A stretch of 64,000 nt of DNA from Microbacterium hatanonis (GTDB taxonomy: Bacteria; Actinomycetota; Actinomycetes; Actinomycetales; Microbacteriaceae), in NCBI RefSeq assembly GCF_008017415.1, contig NZ_VRSV01000001.1, forward strand, positions 744,001 to 808,000, written 5' to 3'. The position numbers were made by a program, and so were the translations under genes. Below are positions 50,710-60,793 of this stretch, piece after piece. The notes under the pieces are model-generated. The model was not told where the DNA came from. It worked only from the letters and a program-made list of their open reading frames with translations, and did not search any database. Position 1 is the stretch's first letter; each line of letters begins with the position of its first letter.

Positions 50710-52260
50710 ATGAGCATGCCTTCTCGCACCCCGACGGTGATCGATCGGTCGCCCGCGGCTCTGCGCCTCGACGGTCAGCCGCGCACGTACGAGGTGCGCA
50801 CCTTCGGATGCCAGATGAACGTCCACGACTCCGAACGCCTGTCGGGGTCGCTCGAGAGCGCGGGCTATCTTCCGGCCGAGGCCGGCACCGACGCCGACGT
50901 CGTGGTGATCAACACCTGCGCGGTGCGCGACAACGCCGCCGGCAAGCTCTACGGCACGCTCGGGCACCTCAAGTCGCGCAAGGACGTCCGCGAGGGCATG
51001 CAGATCGCGGTCGGCGGGTGCATGGCGCAGATGGACAAGCAGGCCGTGCTCGACAAGGCGCCCTGGGTCGACGTGGTCTTCGGAACGCACAACATGGGTT
51101 CGCTGCCGAGCCTGCTCGAGCGCGCACGACACAACGGCGACGCCGAGCTCGAGATCCTCGAGGCGCTCGAGGTCTTCCCCTCGACCCTGCCGACCAAGCG
51201 CGACAGCGTGGCCGCCGGCTGGGTCTCCATCTCCGTCGGGTGCAACAACACCTGCACGTTCTGCATCGTGCCGAGCCTGCGCGGCAAGGAGAAGGATCGC
51301 CGCCCGGGCGACATCCTCAACGAGATCCGCATGCTCGTCGACGACGGCGCGATCGAGGTGACGCTGCTCGGTCAGAACGTCAACTCGTACGGCGTCGAGT
51401 TCGGCGACCGCCTCGCCTTCGGCAAACTCCTCAGAGCCGCCGGGCAGATCGAGGGGCTCGAACGCATCCGGTTCACGAGCCCGCACCCGGCTGCCTTCAC
51501 CGACGACGTCATCGCCGCCATGGCCGAGACGCCGGCCGTCATGCCGCAGCTGCACATGCCTCTGCAGTCGGGAAGCGACCGGATTCTCAAGGCCATGCGC
51601 CGGTCGTACCGGAGCGAGAGGTTCCTGGGAATCCTCGAGCGGGTACGCGCGCTCATCCCGCAGGCCTCGATCACGACCGACATCATCGTCGGCTTCCCCG
51701 GTGAGACCGAGGCCGACTTCGAAGAGACGCTGCGGGTGGTCGAGGCATCCAGATTCTCCAGCGCCTTCACGTTCCAGTACTCGATCCGCGAGGGCACCCC
51801 GGCGGCGACGATGGTGGACCAGGTGCCGAAGGCCGTCGTTCAGGAGCGCTACGAACGCCTCCTCGCGCTGCAGGACCGCATCTCCCTCGAGGAGAACGAG
51901 AGCCAGGTGGGCCGGGAGGTCCAGGTGCTCGTCTCGACCGGCGAGGGCAAGAAGGACGCCTCCACGCACCGCTTGACCGGCCGCGCCGAAGACAACCGCC
52001 TCGTCCACTTCGAGCTGCCCGCCGGATCAGCCGTTCCGCGCCCGGGCGACATCGTGACGGTCGGGATCACCAGGGCGGCGCCGTACTACCTCCTCGCCGA
52101 CGCACCCGACGGTGCGTCGCTGCGCATCCGGCGCACGCGCGCGGGCGACGCCTGGGATCGATCGCAGGCGGAGTCGTGCGGTATCCCGGCCCCCGCCGGC
52201 GACGCGGGCGCACCGCGCGCGATCTCCCTCGGCCTGCCGTCGCTGCGCGTCGGAGTGTGA
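50710..52260 (+). CDS. miaB: tRNA-2-methylthio-N6-dimethylallyladenosine synthase
   Basis: 516 residues. Radical-SAM methylthiotransferase acting on i6A37 of tRNAs. UPF0004 domain with Cys residues in [22 protein letters not shown] and GGCMAQ (one Fe-S cluster), radical-SAM motif [11 protein letters not shown] near residue 180 (second cluster), and a C-terminal TRAM domain. The last 55 residues extend beyond TRAM and are low complexity. Its stop overlaps the miaA start (GTGA). Confidence 0.96.
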   Translation: MSMPSRTPTVIDRSPAALRLDGQPRTYEVRTFGCQMNVHDSERLSGSLESAGYLPAEAGTDADVVVINTCAVRDNAAGKLYGTLGHLKSRKDVREGMQIAVGGCMAQMDKQAVLDKAPWVDVVFGTHNMGSLPSLLERARHNGDAELEILEALEVFPSTLPTKRDSVAAGWVSISVGCNNTCTFCIVPSLRGKEKDRRPGDILNEIRMLVDDGAIEVTLLGQNVNSYGVEFGDRLAFGKLLRAAGQIEGLERIRFTSPHPAAFTDDVIAAMAETPAVMPQLHMPLQSGSDRILKAMRRSYRSERFLGILERVRALIPQASITTDIIVGFPGETEADFEETLRVVEASRFSSAFTFQYSIREGTPAATMVDQVPKAVVQERYERLLALQDRISLEENESQVGREVQVLVSTGEGKKDASTHRLTGRAEDNRLVHFELPAGSAVPRPGDIVTVGITRAAPYYLLADAPDGASLRIRRTRAGDAWDRSQAESCGIPAPAGDAGAPRAISLGLPSLRVGV

Positions 52261-53222
52261 GCCGCGCGCCGAGGCTCTGGGCCGTCGTCGGTGCCACCGG
52301 CACCGGCAAGACCGGTCTCTCCCTCGCGATCGCCCAGGCGCTCGCCGCTCGGGGAACCGCGGCCGAGATCGTCAACGCCGACGCGATGCAGCTGTACCGC
52401 GGAATGGACATCGGAACCGCGAAGCTGCGTGAAGACGAACGACGCGGTGTCCCGCACCACCTCTTCGACGCGTTGGAGGTGACCGACGAAGCCGCCGTCG
52501 CCTGGTACCAGGATGCTGCGCGCGACGTCGTGCGCCGCATCCACGATCGAGGAGCCGACGCCATTCTCGTCGGAGGTTCGGGGCTCTACGTCTCCAGCGT
52601 GGTGTTCGACTTCGCCTTCCCGCCCCGTGACGCCGCCGTTCGCGCCGAGCTCGAGGCCGAGCTCGACCGGCTCGGGCCGGGGATGCTGTTCGCCCGGCTC
52701 GCGGAGCAGGACGCGGCCACCGCGGCCCGCGTCGACCCCCAGAACGGCCGACGCATCGTGCGCGCCCTCGAGGTGCTCGCGCAGGGACAGGACACCCACG
52801 GCGCCGTGCTGCCCGACGAGCCGGTGTCGTGGCTCGGCGCGACCACCATCGTCGGAACGCACATCGAGCGCGCGGAGCTCGTGCCCATGCTCGACGCACG
52901 CGTGGAGGGGATGTGGCGCGACGGGCTCGTCGAGGAGGCGGCTGCGCTCCGAGAACGGGGGCTCGAAGACGGTGTCACGGCGCGTCGGGCCATCGGGTAC
53001 GCCCAGGCTCTCGGGCAGCTCCGCGGCGAACTGACCGAGTCGGAGGCGATCGCGCAGACGCAGGCGCTGACCCGCCGCTACGCCCGTCGACAGGTGTCGT
53101 GGTTCAAGCGGTACCGCGACGTGGCGTGGGTCGATTCGCGTACGGTCGACGCGGCGGCGCTCGTCGACGAGACGCCGACCGGCGGAACCGACGCTTCCGA
53201 CCCGATCTCCCGCGACTCGTAG
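52257..53222 (+). CDS. miaA: tRNA dimethylallyltransferase
   Basis: 321 residues from a GTG. MiaA adds the dimethylallyl group to A37, providing MiaB's substrate, so the two overlapping genes carry out consecutive steps. Walker [12 protein letters not shown] near residue 11, [17 protein letters not shown] near 42 and GGSGLY near 102. A longer in-frame extension upstream covers miaB in another frame and is rejected. Confidence 0.95.
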   Translation: MSRAPRLWAVVGATGTGKTGLSLAIAQALAARGTAAEIVNADAMQLYRGMDIGTAKLREDERRGVPHHLFDALEVTDEAAVAWYQDAARDVVRRIHDRGADAILVGGSGLYVSSVVFDFAFPPRDAAVRAELEAELDRLGPGMLFARLAEQDAATAARVDPQNGRRIVRALEVLAQGQDTHGAVLPDEPVSWLGATTIVGTHIERAELVPMLDARVEGMWRDGLVEEAAALRERGLEDGVTARRAIGYAQALGQLRGELTESEAIAQTQALTRRYARRQVSWFKRYRDVAWVDSRTVDAAALVDETPTGGTDASDPISRDS

Positions 53223-53225
53223 ACT
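53220..53225 (+). promoter_or_regulatory. -10 hexamer TAGACT, leaderless start of dapF
   Basis: TAGACT overlaps the miaA stop region and lies seven bases before the dapF ATG at 53233. dapF can thus be transcribed independently of miaA. Confidence 0.5.
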
Positions 53226-53232
53226 GAGAGGC

Positions 53233-54102
53233 ATGTCGCGCACCCTCCCGTTCACGAAGGGTCACGGTACCGGCAACGATTTCGTCGTGATCGCCGACCC
53301 CGACGGCTCCCTCTACCTTTCCGACGACCAGATCGCCGCGCTCTGCGATCGCCACATGGGCATCGGCGCCGACGGACTGCTCCGCGTCGTGCGCTCCACG
53401 GCGATCTACGAAGGAGCCGAGGCCGCAGCATCCGGTGCGGAGTGGTTCATGGACTACCGCAACGCCGACGGATCGAAGGCCGAGATGTGCGGCAACGGAA
53501 CGCGCGTCTTCGCCCGCTACCTCGTCGACGCCGGTCTCGCCTCCATCGACGGCGGCCTCCGGATCGGCACGCGGGCGGGCGTGAAGACGCTCACCCGCAG
53601 CGAGCGCGGGTTCGAGGTCGACCTCGGAACCTGGCGGGCGGAGCCGGACGACATCCTCGTGCGCGCACGGGGACTCGACGTCGCCCGGCCCGGCACGGGC
53701 ATCGACGTCGGCAACCCCCACGTCGTGGTCGCCCTGTCGTCGCACACCGAGCTCGATGCGCTCGACCTGGCCTATCGCCCGATTCTCGACCCCGAGCCGC
53801 GCCACGGGGCGAACGTCGAGTTCGTCGTGCCCGGCGACCCGCTCGTGCGCGACGGGGTCGGCGAAGTGCGGATGCGGGTGTTCGAACGCGGCGTCGGCGA
53901 GACCCTGTCGTGCGGCACGGGCGTGGCCGCCGCGGCACTCGCGGTGCGGCACTGGGCGGGTCCCGCGGCGCCGCGACGGTGGCAGGTGGACGTACCCGGC
54001 GGCACGCTCGGCGTACGCATCGTCGACGAATCCGACGGCGAGCACGTCCTGCTGTCGGGACCGGCTGCGCTCGTCTACTCGGGCGAGGTCGCGCTGGCCT
54101 GA
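53233..54102 (+). CDS. dapF: Diaminopimelate epimerase
   Basis: 289 residues. DapF converts LL- to meso-diaminopimelate using two Cys bases. Cys residues are in [13 protein letters not shown] near residue 85 and [13 protein letters not shown] near 227, both conserved. [12 protein letters not shown] at the N-terminus is the family start. The third dap gene in the window after dapB and dapA. Its last 28 bases overlap the convergent methyltransferase gene. Confidence 0.95.
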   Translation: MSRTLPFTKGHGTGNDFVVIADPDGSLYLSDDQIAALCDRHMGIGADGLLRVVRSTAIYEGAEAAASGAEWFMDYRNADGSKAEMCGNGTRVFARYLVDAGLASIDGGLRIGTRAGVKTLTRSERGFEVDLGTWRAEPDDILVRARGLDVARPGTGIDVGNPHVVVALSSHTELDALDLAYRPILDPEPRHGANVEFVVPGDPLVRDGVGEVRMRVFERGVGETLSCGTGVAAAALAVRHWAGPAAPRRWQVDVPGGTLGVRIVDESDGEHVLLSGPAALVYSGEVALA

Positions 54103-54761
54103 ACGTCGCCGTCGTCGGCAGAGACGATGTCGATCGCCGCGGTCGGGGGCGTGCCGTGGCGGCGCACCTTCAGCACGCGGTACCCGCGCCCCGTCGCGGC
54201 ACGCTGAACGCTGAAGCCGCGCGGGAGCGTGGAGCCGAGCCAGCGCTGCAGGGAGTCCGAGCCGAGGTTGCGTTGGACGACGAGCCAGGCGTCGGATCTC
54301 TCCTCGAGCCGGGGGATCCAGGTCTCGAGCATCCCGTGCAGTTCGTTCTTGCCCACCCGGATGGGGGGATTCGAGCGGATGGTGCGGAAGGCCACGCCGG
54401 CGGGAACATCCTCGGGGCGCACGGCGTTGACGTTATCGAGCCCGAGGATCTCCGCGTTCCGACGCACGAGGTCGAGGGCCCGCTCGTTGACATCGACCGC
54501 CCACACCGTGGCGTGCGGGGCGTCGAGTGCGAGGGACAGCGAGATCGGCCCCCACCCGCAGCCGAGGTCGAGGAAGTCGCCGCCCGCAGGGGGCGACGGA
54601 GTGTTGGCCAGCAGCACGGCGGTGCCGGCGTCGAGACGGTCGGGACTGAATACGCCACCAGCGGTGACAACCTCGACATCGCGGCCGGCGAGGGTCACTC
54701 GCAGGCGCCGGAGATTCTCTGCGCTGGAGGGAGACCCGGTGAAGTAGTGGTCGCTCCCCAT
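54075..54761 (-). CDS. Class I SAM methyltransferase, RsmC-like
   Basis: 228 residues. Fold motif [19 protein letters not shown] near residue 65, then [17 protein letters not shown] and the catalytic NPPIR near 133, the pattern of N2-guanine or small-substrate rRNA methyltransferases (RsmC/RlmG MTS domain). The N-terminal half of bacterial RsmC is missing, which is normal in actinobacteria. The target (16S rRNA) is inferred. Overlaps dapF 3' end by 28 bases and diverges from hflX. Confidence 0.87.
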   Translation of the reverse strand: MGSDHYFTGSPSSAENLRRLRVTLAGRDVEVVTAGGVFSPDRLDAGTAVLLANTPSPPAGGDFLDLGCGWGPISLSLALDAPHATVWAVDVNERALDLVRRNAEILGLDNVNAVRPEDVPAGVAFRTIRSNPPIRVGKNELHGMLETWIPRLEERSDAWLVVQRNLGSDSLQRWLGSTLPRGFSVQRAATGRGYRVLKVRRHGTPPTAAIDIVSADDGDVQASATSPE

Positions 54762-54864
54762 GCGGAGAGCGTATCGGAGAGAGCGTCCTCCCGAGGGGAG
54801 GATTAGAGTTTACGGATGCTGCGGCCCCGGCCTTCGGCCGAGGGCGGCGCGATGGAAGGAACAG

Positions 54865-56382
54865 ATGACAGACACCACAATCCCCCAGAGCGCGGACGAG
54901 ATGCCGGTCGACCCGGTGGATCGAGTGCTCGCGCGCGCCGAAGCGCACTCCGGGGTGCGTGTGTTCGGAGCAGCCCAGGCGCTCCAGGACGACAGGACCG
55001 TCTCCTACGGCGATACCGACGGCGACCAGTGGGACCGGGAGGATCGCGCCGCCCTGCGTCGCGTCGTCGGTCTCTCCACCGAGCTCGAGGACGTCACCGA
55101 GGTCGAGTACCGGCAGCTGCGTCTCGAGAACGTCGTCCTCGTCGGGGTGCACCCGCAAGGACAGCAGGAAGAGGCCGAGAACTCGCTGCGCGAACTCTCC
55201 GCCCTCGCGGAGACCGCGGGCGCGGTCGTGCTCGACGGTGTGCTGCAGCGGCGTCCCAACCCCGACCCCGCGACCTACATCGGCAGCGGCAAGGCGCAGG
55301 AGCTGCGCGACATCGTCGCTTCCGTGGGCGCCGATACGGTCATCGTCGACACCGAACTCGCACCCAGCCAGCGGCGCGCTCTCGAGGACGTCGTCAAGGT
55401 GAAGGTCATCGACCGCACCACCGTGATCCTCGACATCTTCAGCCAGCACGCCAAGAGCCGCGAGGGCAAGGCGCAGGTCGAACTCGCCCAGCTCGAGTAC
55501 CTCCTTCCGCGTCTGCGCGGCTGGGGCGACTCGATGAGCCGCCAGGCGGGTGGCCAGGTCGGTGCCGGCGGTGCCGGTATGGGCTCTCGTGGTCCGGGTG
55601 AGACGAAGATCGAGCTCGATCGTCGGCGCATCCGCACCAAGATGGCCGTGCTGCGGCGTCAGATCCGCGACTTCGCGCCCGCGCGCGATGCGAAGCGGGC
55701 CGAGCGCAAGCGCAACACGATCCCGGCCGTCGCGATCACTGGCTACACGAACGCGGGCAAATCGAGCCTCCTCAACCGTCTGACGCGCGCCGGTGTCCTC
55801 GTCGAGAACGCGCTGTTCGCCACGCTCGACACATCCGTGCGTCGCTCGGAGACCGCAGATGGGCGCGTCTACACGCTGACCGACACCGTCGGCTTCGTGC
55901 GGAACCTCCCGCACCAGCTGGTCGAAGCGTTCCGTTCCACGCTCGAGGAGGTCGGCGACGCCGACGTCATCGTTCACGTGGTGGACGGATCGCACCCCGA
56001 CCCCGCCGCACAGCTCGCGACCGTGCGCGACGTGATGGGCGACGTGGGTGCGCGATCGACACGCGAGATCGTCGTCTTCAACAAGGCCGATCTCGTGGAT
56101 GCCGACTCGCGCCTCGTTCTGCGCGGCCTCGAGTCGTCGGCGCTCTTCGTCTCCTCGCGCACCGGCGAGGGGATCGACGAGCTGCGCTCCGTGATCGAGG
56201 AGGCCCTGCCTCTCCCCGCCGTGGAGGTGCGCGCCGTGGTGCCGTACGACCGCGGCGATCTGGTGTCCGCGGCGCACGAGAGCGGCATCATCGTGTCGCA
56301 GGAACACCAGGCCGAAGGCACGTTCCTCCACGCCCACGTCGGGGCGAAGCTCGCCTCCGACCTCGAGCCGTTCCTGGCCTGA
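54865..56382 (+). CDS. hflX: Ribosome-associated GTPase HflX
   Basis: 505 residues from the ATG at 54865 with GGAAGGA upstream. HflX binds the large ribosomal subunit and rescues or splits stalled ribosomes under stress. N-terminal domain with RRPNPDPATYIGSGKAQEL near residue 128, SRGPGETKIELDRRRI near 242, and the G domain with GYTNAGKSSLLN near 293, DTVGFV near 339 and NKAD near 408. A 60-residue N-terminal extension is typical of actinobacteria. A terminator follows. Confidence 0.95.
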   Translation: MTDTTIPQSADEMPVDPVDRVLARAEAHSGVRVFGAAQALQDDRTVSYGDTDGDQWDREDRAALRRVVGLSTELEDVTEVEYRQLRLENVVLVGVHPQGQQEEAENSLRELSALAETAGAVVLDGVLQRRPNPDPATYIGSGKAQELRDIVASVGADTVIVDTELAPSQRRALEDVVKVKVIDRTTVILDIFSQHAKSREGKAQVELAQLEYLLPRLRGWGDSMSRQAGGQVGAGGAGMGSRGPGETKIELDRRRIRTKMAVLRRQIRDFAPARDAKRAERKRNTIPAVAITGYTNAGKSSLLNRLTRAGVLVENALFATLDTSVRRSETADGRVYTLTDTVGFVRNLPHQLVEAFRSTLEEVGDADVIVHVVDGSHPDPAAQLATVRDVMGDVGARSTREIVVFNKADLVDADSRLVLRGLESSALFVSSRTGEGIDELRSVIEEALPLPAVEVRAVVPYDRGDLVSAAHESGIIVSQEHQAEGTFLHAHVGAKLASDLEPFLA

Positions 56383-56387
56383 CCTCT

Positions 56388-56424
56388 CCGCAGCATCCGT
56401 CTCCGATGGGGGCGGATGCTGCGG
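56388..56424. terminator. Hairpin terminator between hflX and the S9 peptidase
   Basis: Perfect 12-base stem (56388-56399 with 56413-56424) around a 13-base loop. As at 11345, the stem consists of two facing CAGCATCC/GGATGCTG octamers (56391 and 56414). It serves convergent genes. Confidence 0.7.
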
Positions 56425-56432
56425 ACGAGTCG

Positions 56433-58352
56433 TCAGCCGAGCGTGATCCCGGGCACGTCGGGCGTGTCGAATCCGAAGGCCGCACCGAGGAACGCCAGCT
56501 CGCTCTCGAGCGCATGGACGATCGTCTCCGCGCTGCGGAAGCCGTGCCCCTCGCCCTCGTACAGGACGTACGCGTGCGGGACCCCTCGCTCGACGAGGGC
56601 ATCGCGGATGGCCTCGGCCTGCGCGGGCGGCACGACGGCGTCTTCCGACCCCTGCAGGATGAGCATCGGCACGCGGAATCGGTCGGCCGACGTCAGCGGT
56701 GAGCGCTCGATGTAGACGGGCTCGGCTTCGGGCAGCGGGCCGATGAGTCCGTCGAGGTAGCGCGCTTCGAAGTCGTGCGTGTCCGCGGCGAGAGCCCTGG
56801 CGTCCCCGACGCCGTACCGCGAGATGCCGGCGGCGAAGACGTCGGTGCGGACGAGTGCCGACAGCACCGTCCATCCGCCGGCGGAGCCGCCCTCGATCGC
56901 GATCCGCGAGGGATCGGCGAGTCCGTCATCGCTGAGAGCGGTCGCCGCGGCGGCCACGTCGTCGACGTCGACGACGCCCCACTGCCCGCGAAGGCGCTCG
57001 CGGTAGGGGCGTCCGTAACCGGTCGAGCCGCCGTAGTTGACGTCGAGCACGCCGATCCCACGGCTCGTGAAGTACGCGACTTTGGCCGACGCGGCGGGAC
57101 CCACGTGCGACGTCGGACCCCCGTGCACCAGGACGAGGTAGGGCGGCTTCTCACCCGTCGGGAGGGTGACCTCGGGATTCGTCGGGGGGTAGGCGAAGGC
57201 GTGAACCGGCCCGTGGGGTCCGGGCGCGGTGACCGACTGCGCGACCGGGAACCACTCCGGGCCGGGGCCGTTCGCGCCGCCGGCGATGCGCTCCACGATC
57301 GGCGCATCGGCATCGCTCGCGTCGACCAGCCAGAGGCCGGAGCCGCCTGAGGCCGTAGCGCCCGAGACGAGCGCGCGCGTCGCCGAGACGTCCTCGACGG
57401 CGGCGCCGGCGACGACCGGTACCGGCACGGGCGCGACGCGGTCGCCGTCGACGACGACGAGCTCGTCGGCCCCGTCGGTGCGGACCGCGACAAGGCGGCC
57501 GTCATCGAGCGCTCCGAACCACCGCGTGCCGAGCACCCACAGCGCGCCACCGGTGTCGGCGTCCGCCGGAGCCACGGGGACGGGTGCGGCGTCGCCACCG
57601 ACGCGCCAGAGGTTCCATCGTCCGGTCGGGTCGTCGGCGTAGGTCACCTCGCGCGGGCCGGTCCAGACCGGCTGCAGCGGGGCGCTGTCGCGCGCGTTGA
57701 TCGTGCGGGGATCCGAGGCGCGGCCGTCGACGATGTCGGCGACGCGCAGCTGCGTGCGATCCCAGGGCATGTCGGGGTGGTTCCAGGCGACCCACGCCAG
57801 ACGCCCGCCATCGGGGGAGATCGCGGGCTGCGCGACGAAATCGGTGCCGCCGGCCACGCTCACGAGGCGATCGGCGTCGTCGGCGGCGGATCCGTCGAGC
57901 GGGATGCGCACGATGTCGCGCGTCGGAACTGCAGCTCCCTCGTGGCGTTCGCGGACGGCGAGCAGCATGCCCGCGCCCCACACGAGGCCCGCGAATCGCG
58001 CGGAGGGGTCGTCGGGGGTGAGCGGACGCGGGCGTCCGCCCGGCGTGAGGGCCCACACGCGCTGGTCGGACTTCTCGGAGAAGACCAGCTCGCCGTCGGC
58101 GGCGGTCCATGCGCCGCCCCCGTACTCGTGGACGCGGGAGCGGGCACTCAGCGGAGCGGGGAGCAGATCGTCGATCGATCCGTCGGGCCGTCGGCGCAGC
58201 ACCGTCGTGCGCCCGCCCTCCGAGGGCATCGTCTGACCCCACCAGATGTCGTCACCGACGAAACGCGCTCCGTCGGTGCGCGGGGACGCCGCGGCGACCG
58301 AGGACGCACTGAACGGGGAGGGCCAGGAACCGTAGGGGAGCGCAGAAGCCAT
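56433..58352 (-). CDS. S9 family peptidase (acylaminoacyl-peptidase / prolyl oligopeptidase type)
   Basis: 639 residues. N-terminal beta-propeller (about 1-370), C-terminal alpha/beta-hydrolase with catalytic Ser in IEGGSAGGWTVL near residue 497, Asp in QGSEDAVVPP near 583 and His in YEGEGHGFR near 615. The triad is complete. No signal peptide, so it acts on peptides in the cytoplasm. A second S9-type gene besides the oligopeptidase B at the left edge. lexA follows 32 bases beyond its start. Confidence 0.9.
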   Translation of the reverse strand: MASALPYGSWPSPFSASSVAAASPRTDGARFVGDDIWWGQTMPSEGGRTTVLRRRPDGSIDDLLPAPLSARSRVHEYGGGAWTAADGELVFSEKSDQRVWALTPGGRPRPLTPDDPSARFAGLVWGAGMLLAVRERHEGAAVPTRDIVRIPLDGSAADDADRLVSVAGGTDFVAQPAISPDGGRLAWVAWNHPDMPWDRTQLRVADIVDGRASDPRTINARDSAPLQPVWTGPREVTYADDPTGRWNLWRVGGDAAPVPVAPADADTGGALWVLGTRWFGALDDGRLVAVRTDGADELVVVDGDRVAPVPVPVVAGAAVEDVSATRALVSGATASGGSGLWLVDASDADAPIVERIAGGANGPGPEWFPVAQSVTAPGPHGPVHAFAYPPTNPEVTLPTGEKPPYLVLVHGGPTSHVGPAASAKVAYFTSRGIGVLDVNYGGSTGYGRPYRERLRGQWGVVDVDDVAAAATALSDDGLADPSRIAIEGGSAGGWTVLSALVRTDVFAAGISRYGVGDARALAADTHDFEARYLDGLIGPLPEAEPVYIERSPLTSADRFRVPMLILQGSEDAVVPPAQAEAIRDALVERGVPHAYVLYEGEGHGFRSAETIVHALESELAFLGAAFGFDTPDVPGITLG

Positions 58353-58384
58353 CCCCTCACCCTAGGGCGGGGGCAGGACGTCGG

Positions 58385-59074
58385 TCAGACGGCTCGGAGC
58401 ACCGCCACGACCTTGCCGAGGACGACGGCGTCGTCGCCGAGGATCGGCTCGAACGCGCTGTTGCGGGGGAGCAGCCAGGTGTGGCCGTCGCGCCGGCGGA
58501 AGGTCTTGACCGTGGCCTCGTCGTCGAGCATCGCCGCGACGATCTCGCCGTTCTCAGCGTTCTGCTGCGAACGCACGACCACCCAGTCGCCGTCGCAGAT
58601 GGCGGCGTCGATCATCGACTCGCCCGACACCTTCAGCATGAACAGGTCGCCCTTGCCGACGAGCTGTCGGGGAAGGGGGAAGATCTCGTCGACCTGCTGA
58701 TCGGCGGTGATCGGCACGCCGGCGGCGATACGCCCGACGAGGGGGACGAGCGCGGCGTCGCCCACGGCGGGGGCACTATCGGCGGGGTTCTCCGCAGACG
58801 CGCCGGGGAGGTCGATCAGCACCTCCATCGCACGCGTCTTGCCGGGGTCGCGACGCAGGTAACCGCTCAGCTCGAGCTGGTTGAGCTGGTGCGTGACGCT
58901 GGAGAGCGACTTGAGCCCGACCGCGTCGCCGATCTCGCGCATGCTCGGCGGGTAGCCGTGACGGCTGATCGACCGCTGGATCACTTCGAGGATCGCCATC
59001 TGCTTCTCGCTCAGGCTCTTGCGGCGGCGGGTCTGCGGCTTGTCCCGGGCGCCGGACGGCATCGCGTCGCTCAT
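58385..59074 (-). CDS. lexA: LexA repressor
   Basis: 229 residues from the ATG at 59074. Winged helix at residues about 18-80 ([20 protein letters not shown]) and an S24 self-cleavage domain with the Ala-Gly site in GRIAAG near 118, Ser in [11 protein letters not shown] near 153 and Lys in [11 protein letters not shown] near 190. It represses the SOS regulon, including recA at 42 kb. Divergent from the LysM gene. Longer upstream frames (to 59521) are not supported. The S9 peptidase gene starts 32 bases beyond its stop. Confidence 0.96.
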   Translation of the reverse strand: MSDAMPSGARDKPQTRRRKSLSEKQMAILEVIQRSISRHGYPPSMREIGDAVGLKSLSSVTHQLNQLELSGYLRRDPGKTRAMEVLIDLPGASAENPADSAPAVGDAALVPLVGRIAAGVPITADQQVDEIFPLPRQLVGKGDLFMLKVSGESMIDAAICDGDWVVVRSQQNAENGEIVAAMLDDEATVKTFRRRDGHTWLLPRNSAFEPILGDDAVVLGKVVAVLRAV

Positions 59075-59147
59075 TCTGGCTGCTCCCTCTCGCGCCCGAG
59101 GGGCGCCGGTCTTCGAATGTCGGAGGTCCGTGATGGTGTCTCCCTGT

Positions 59148-59167
59148 CGAAACCGTATACGGATTCG
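59148..59167. promoter_or_regulatory. 20-base near-perfect palindrome upstream of lexA
   Basis: CGAA-A-CCGTATACGG-A-TTCG: every position pairs except the two A residues. It lies 74 bases from the lexA start within the divergent lexA/LysM region (59075-59330). The central TATACG may be part of the lexA -10. It is wider than a LexA box, so the binding protein is unclear. Confidence 0.45.
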
Positions 59168-59227
59168 CACGCGCCGACCGGCTGCCCGCCGCGTGTCGCG
59201 TTCGATCCATCTCCGAGAGGAACGGTG

Positions 59228-59260
59228 TTGACACCCTGACTGTATCGAAGATAGATTCGG
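59228..59260 (+). promoter_or_regulatory. Promoter of the LysM gene with overlapping degenerate LexA box
   Basis: TTGACA (59228-59233), 18 bases, TAGATT (59252-59257) form the best sigma-70 promoter in the window. The -10 is overlapped by TCGAAGATAGATTCGG (59245-59260), which keeps 9 of 12 fixed positions of TCGAAC-N4-GTTCGA. LexA binding would block transcription. Confidence 0.6.
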
Positions 59261-59330
59261 AAGAGAGCTTCGCATCCGGTACTCCGGCCCGAGCGCCGGA
59301 TGCGAATCTCTCACCTGAGGAGGAACCCCC

Positions 59331-59687
59331 ATGACCAGCATCGGCATCGCCCCCGTCGTCCCGACCACGCGCCTTCGTCTGACTGCGCGCGGTCGCCGGG
59401 TGCTCACCGGTCTCGCCGCCTTCCCGTTCGTGGTGGCCATCGCGGTCGCGGCGATCAGCGGCGGTTCTGCTCTGGCGTCCCGCGATGCGGGTGCGCCGGC
59501 CGGTGCCTTCACCGAGGTCACGGTGATGGCGGGCGAGTCGCTCTGGGGGATCGCGCAGGAGGTCGCGCCGAGCGCCGATCCTCGCGACGTCGTCGACGCG
59601 ATCGTGCGGCTGAACGCCCTCGACGGGGTGGAGCTCTCCGCGGGTCAGCGTCTCTCCATTCCGGCGGAGTACTCCGCGGCCCCCTGA
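59331..59687 (+). CDS. LysM domain protein, candidate SOS cell-division inhibitor
   Basis: 118 residues. One membrane helix (about 30-52: [20 protein letters not shown]) followed by a LysM domain ([21 protein letters not shown]...[10 protein letters not shown], about 63-113). The topology and position divergent from lexA match Rv2719c (ChiZ) in Mycobacterium, DivS-like proteins in Corynebacterium and YneA in Bacillus, all SOS-induced inhibitors of division. A GAGGAGGAA site precedes the ATG. Function is inferred from these features, not from strong sequence identity. Confidence 0.82.
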   Translation: MTSIGIAPVVPTTRLRLTARGRRVLTGLAAFPFVVAIAVAAISGGSALASRDAGAPAGAFTEVTVMAGESLWGIAQEVAPSADPRDVVDAIVRLNALDGVELSAGQRLSIPAEYSAAP

Positions 59688-59695
59688 GCCCGCCC

Positions 59696-59701
59696 TAACA
59701 T
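59696..59701 (+). promoter_or_regulatory. -10-like hexamer TAACAT, leaderless start of hisC
   Basis: TAACAT lies six bases before the GTG at 59708, the likely start of the his operon transcript. Confidence 0.45.
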
Positions 59702-59707
59702 CGAAGG

Positions 59708-60793
59708 GTGACCACGAGGCTCGATGACCTTCCGCTCCGCGACGATCTGCGCGGAATGAAACCGTACGGCGCGCCCCAGGCGGCGTTGCCGGTGGCGCTG
59801 AACGTGAACGAGAACACGCATCCGGTGCCCGACGACGTGGCCGGTGACATCCTCGACGCAGTGGCGCGGGCTCTGCGCGACGTGAATCGGTACCCCGACC
59901 GCGAATTCACCGCACTGCGCGAAGCGTTCGCCGACTATCTGGGCGAGGGGCTCACGCGTGAGCAGATCTGGGCCGGCAACGGATCGAACGAGGTGCTGCA
60001 GCACCTGCTCCAGGCGTTCGCGGGCCCGGGTCGCACCGCTTTCTCGTTCGACCCGACGTACTCGATGTACCCGCTGCTCACCCGGGGAACGGGCGCGCGA
60101 TGGGTGTCGGGGGTGAGGTCCCACGACTACACCGTGTCGCCGGCCTCGGCGGCCGAGCAGATCTCGGAGGTGCGTCCCGACGTGACCTTCCTCTGCGCGC
60201 CAAACAACCCGACCGGCACTCCCATGTCGCTCGACGTGATCGAGGCCGCCTACGACGCGACCGAGGGGATCGTCATCGTCGACGAGGCGTACCAGGAATT
60301 CGCCCCCCACGACGCCCCGTCCGCGGTCAGTCTCCTCCCCGGTCGGGAGCGTCTCGTCGTCTCTCGCACCATGAGCAAGGCCTTCGCCTTCGCCGGGGCT
60401 CGGGTCGGATACCTGGCCGCCGATCCGGCGCTCATCGATGCCCTTCGCCTCGTTCGGCTGCCGTATCACCTGAGCGCGCTCACCCAGGCGGCGGCGACGG
60501 CGGCTCTGGGGCACGCCGACACGATGCTGGGCATGGTCGACGAGATCGTGTCGCAGCGCGACCGCATCTCCGCGACCGTGGAGGCGCTCGGGTACCAGGC
60601 GCACGAGTCGTGGACGAACTTCGTCCTCTTCGGCGGCGTCGCCGACCCCGCGGCGACCTGGCAGGCGCTGTACGACCGCGGAGTCCTGATCCGCGACATC
60701 GGCATCCCCCACCACCTGCGGGTCACAGCGGGGACGGCGGACGAGACGACCGCGTTCCTCGACGCACTGGCCTCGATAGGATCGGGCTCATGA
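59708..60793 (+). CDS. hisC: Histidinol-phosphate aminotransferase
   Basis: 361 residues from a GTG. PLP-dependent fold type [15 protein letters not shown] near residue 34 is the HisC N-terminal motif, [14 protein letters not shown] near 92, and the PLP Lys is in [18 protein letters not shown] near 223. It makes histidinol phosphate. First gene of hisC-hisB-hisH-hisA-sseB, ending with ATGA overlap on hisB. Confidence 0.94.
   Translation: MTTRLDDLPLRDDLRGMKPYGAPQAALPVALNVNENTHPVPDDVAGDILDAVARALRDVNRYPDREFTALREAFADYLGEGLTREQIWAGNGSNEVLQHLLQAFAGPGRTAFSFDPTYSMYPLLTRGTGARWVSGVRSHDYTVSPASAAEQISEVRPDVTFLCAPNNPTGTPMSLDVIEAAYDATEGIVIVDEAYQEFAPHDAPSAVSLLPGRERLVVSRTMSKAFAFAGARVGYLAADPALIDALRLVRLPYHLSALTQAAATAALGHADTMLGMVDEIVSQRDRISATVEALGYQAHESWTNFVLFGGVADPAATWQALYDRGVLIRDIGIPHHLRVTAGTADETTAFLDALASIGSGS

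Noticed and set aside
54433..56874. An 813-residue open frame antisense to hflX
   Set aside because: Spans two unrelated genes and has shadow-like composition.
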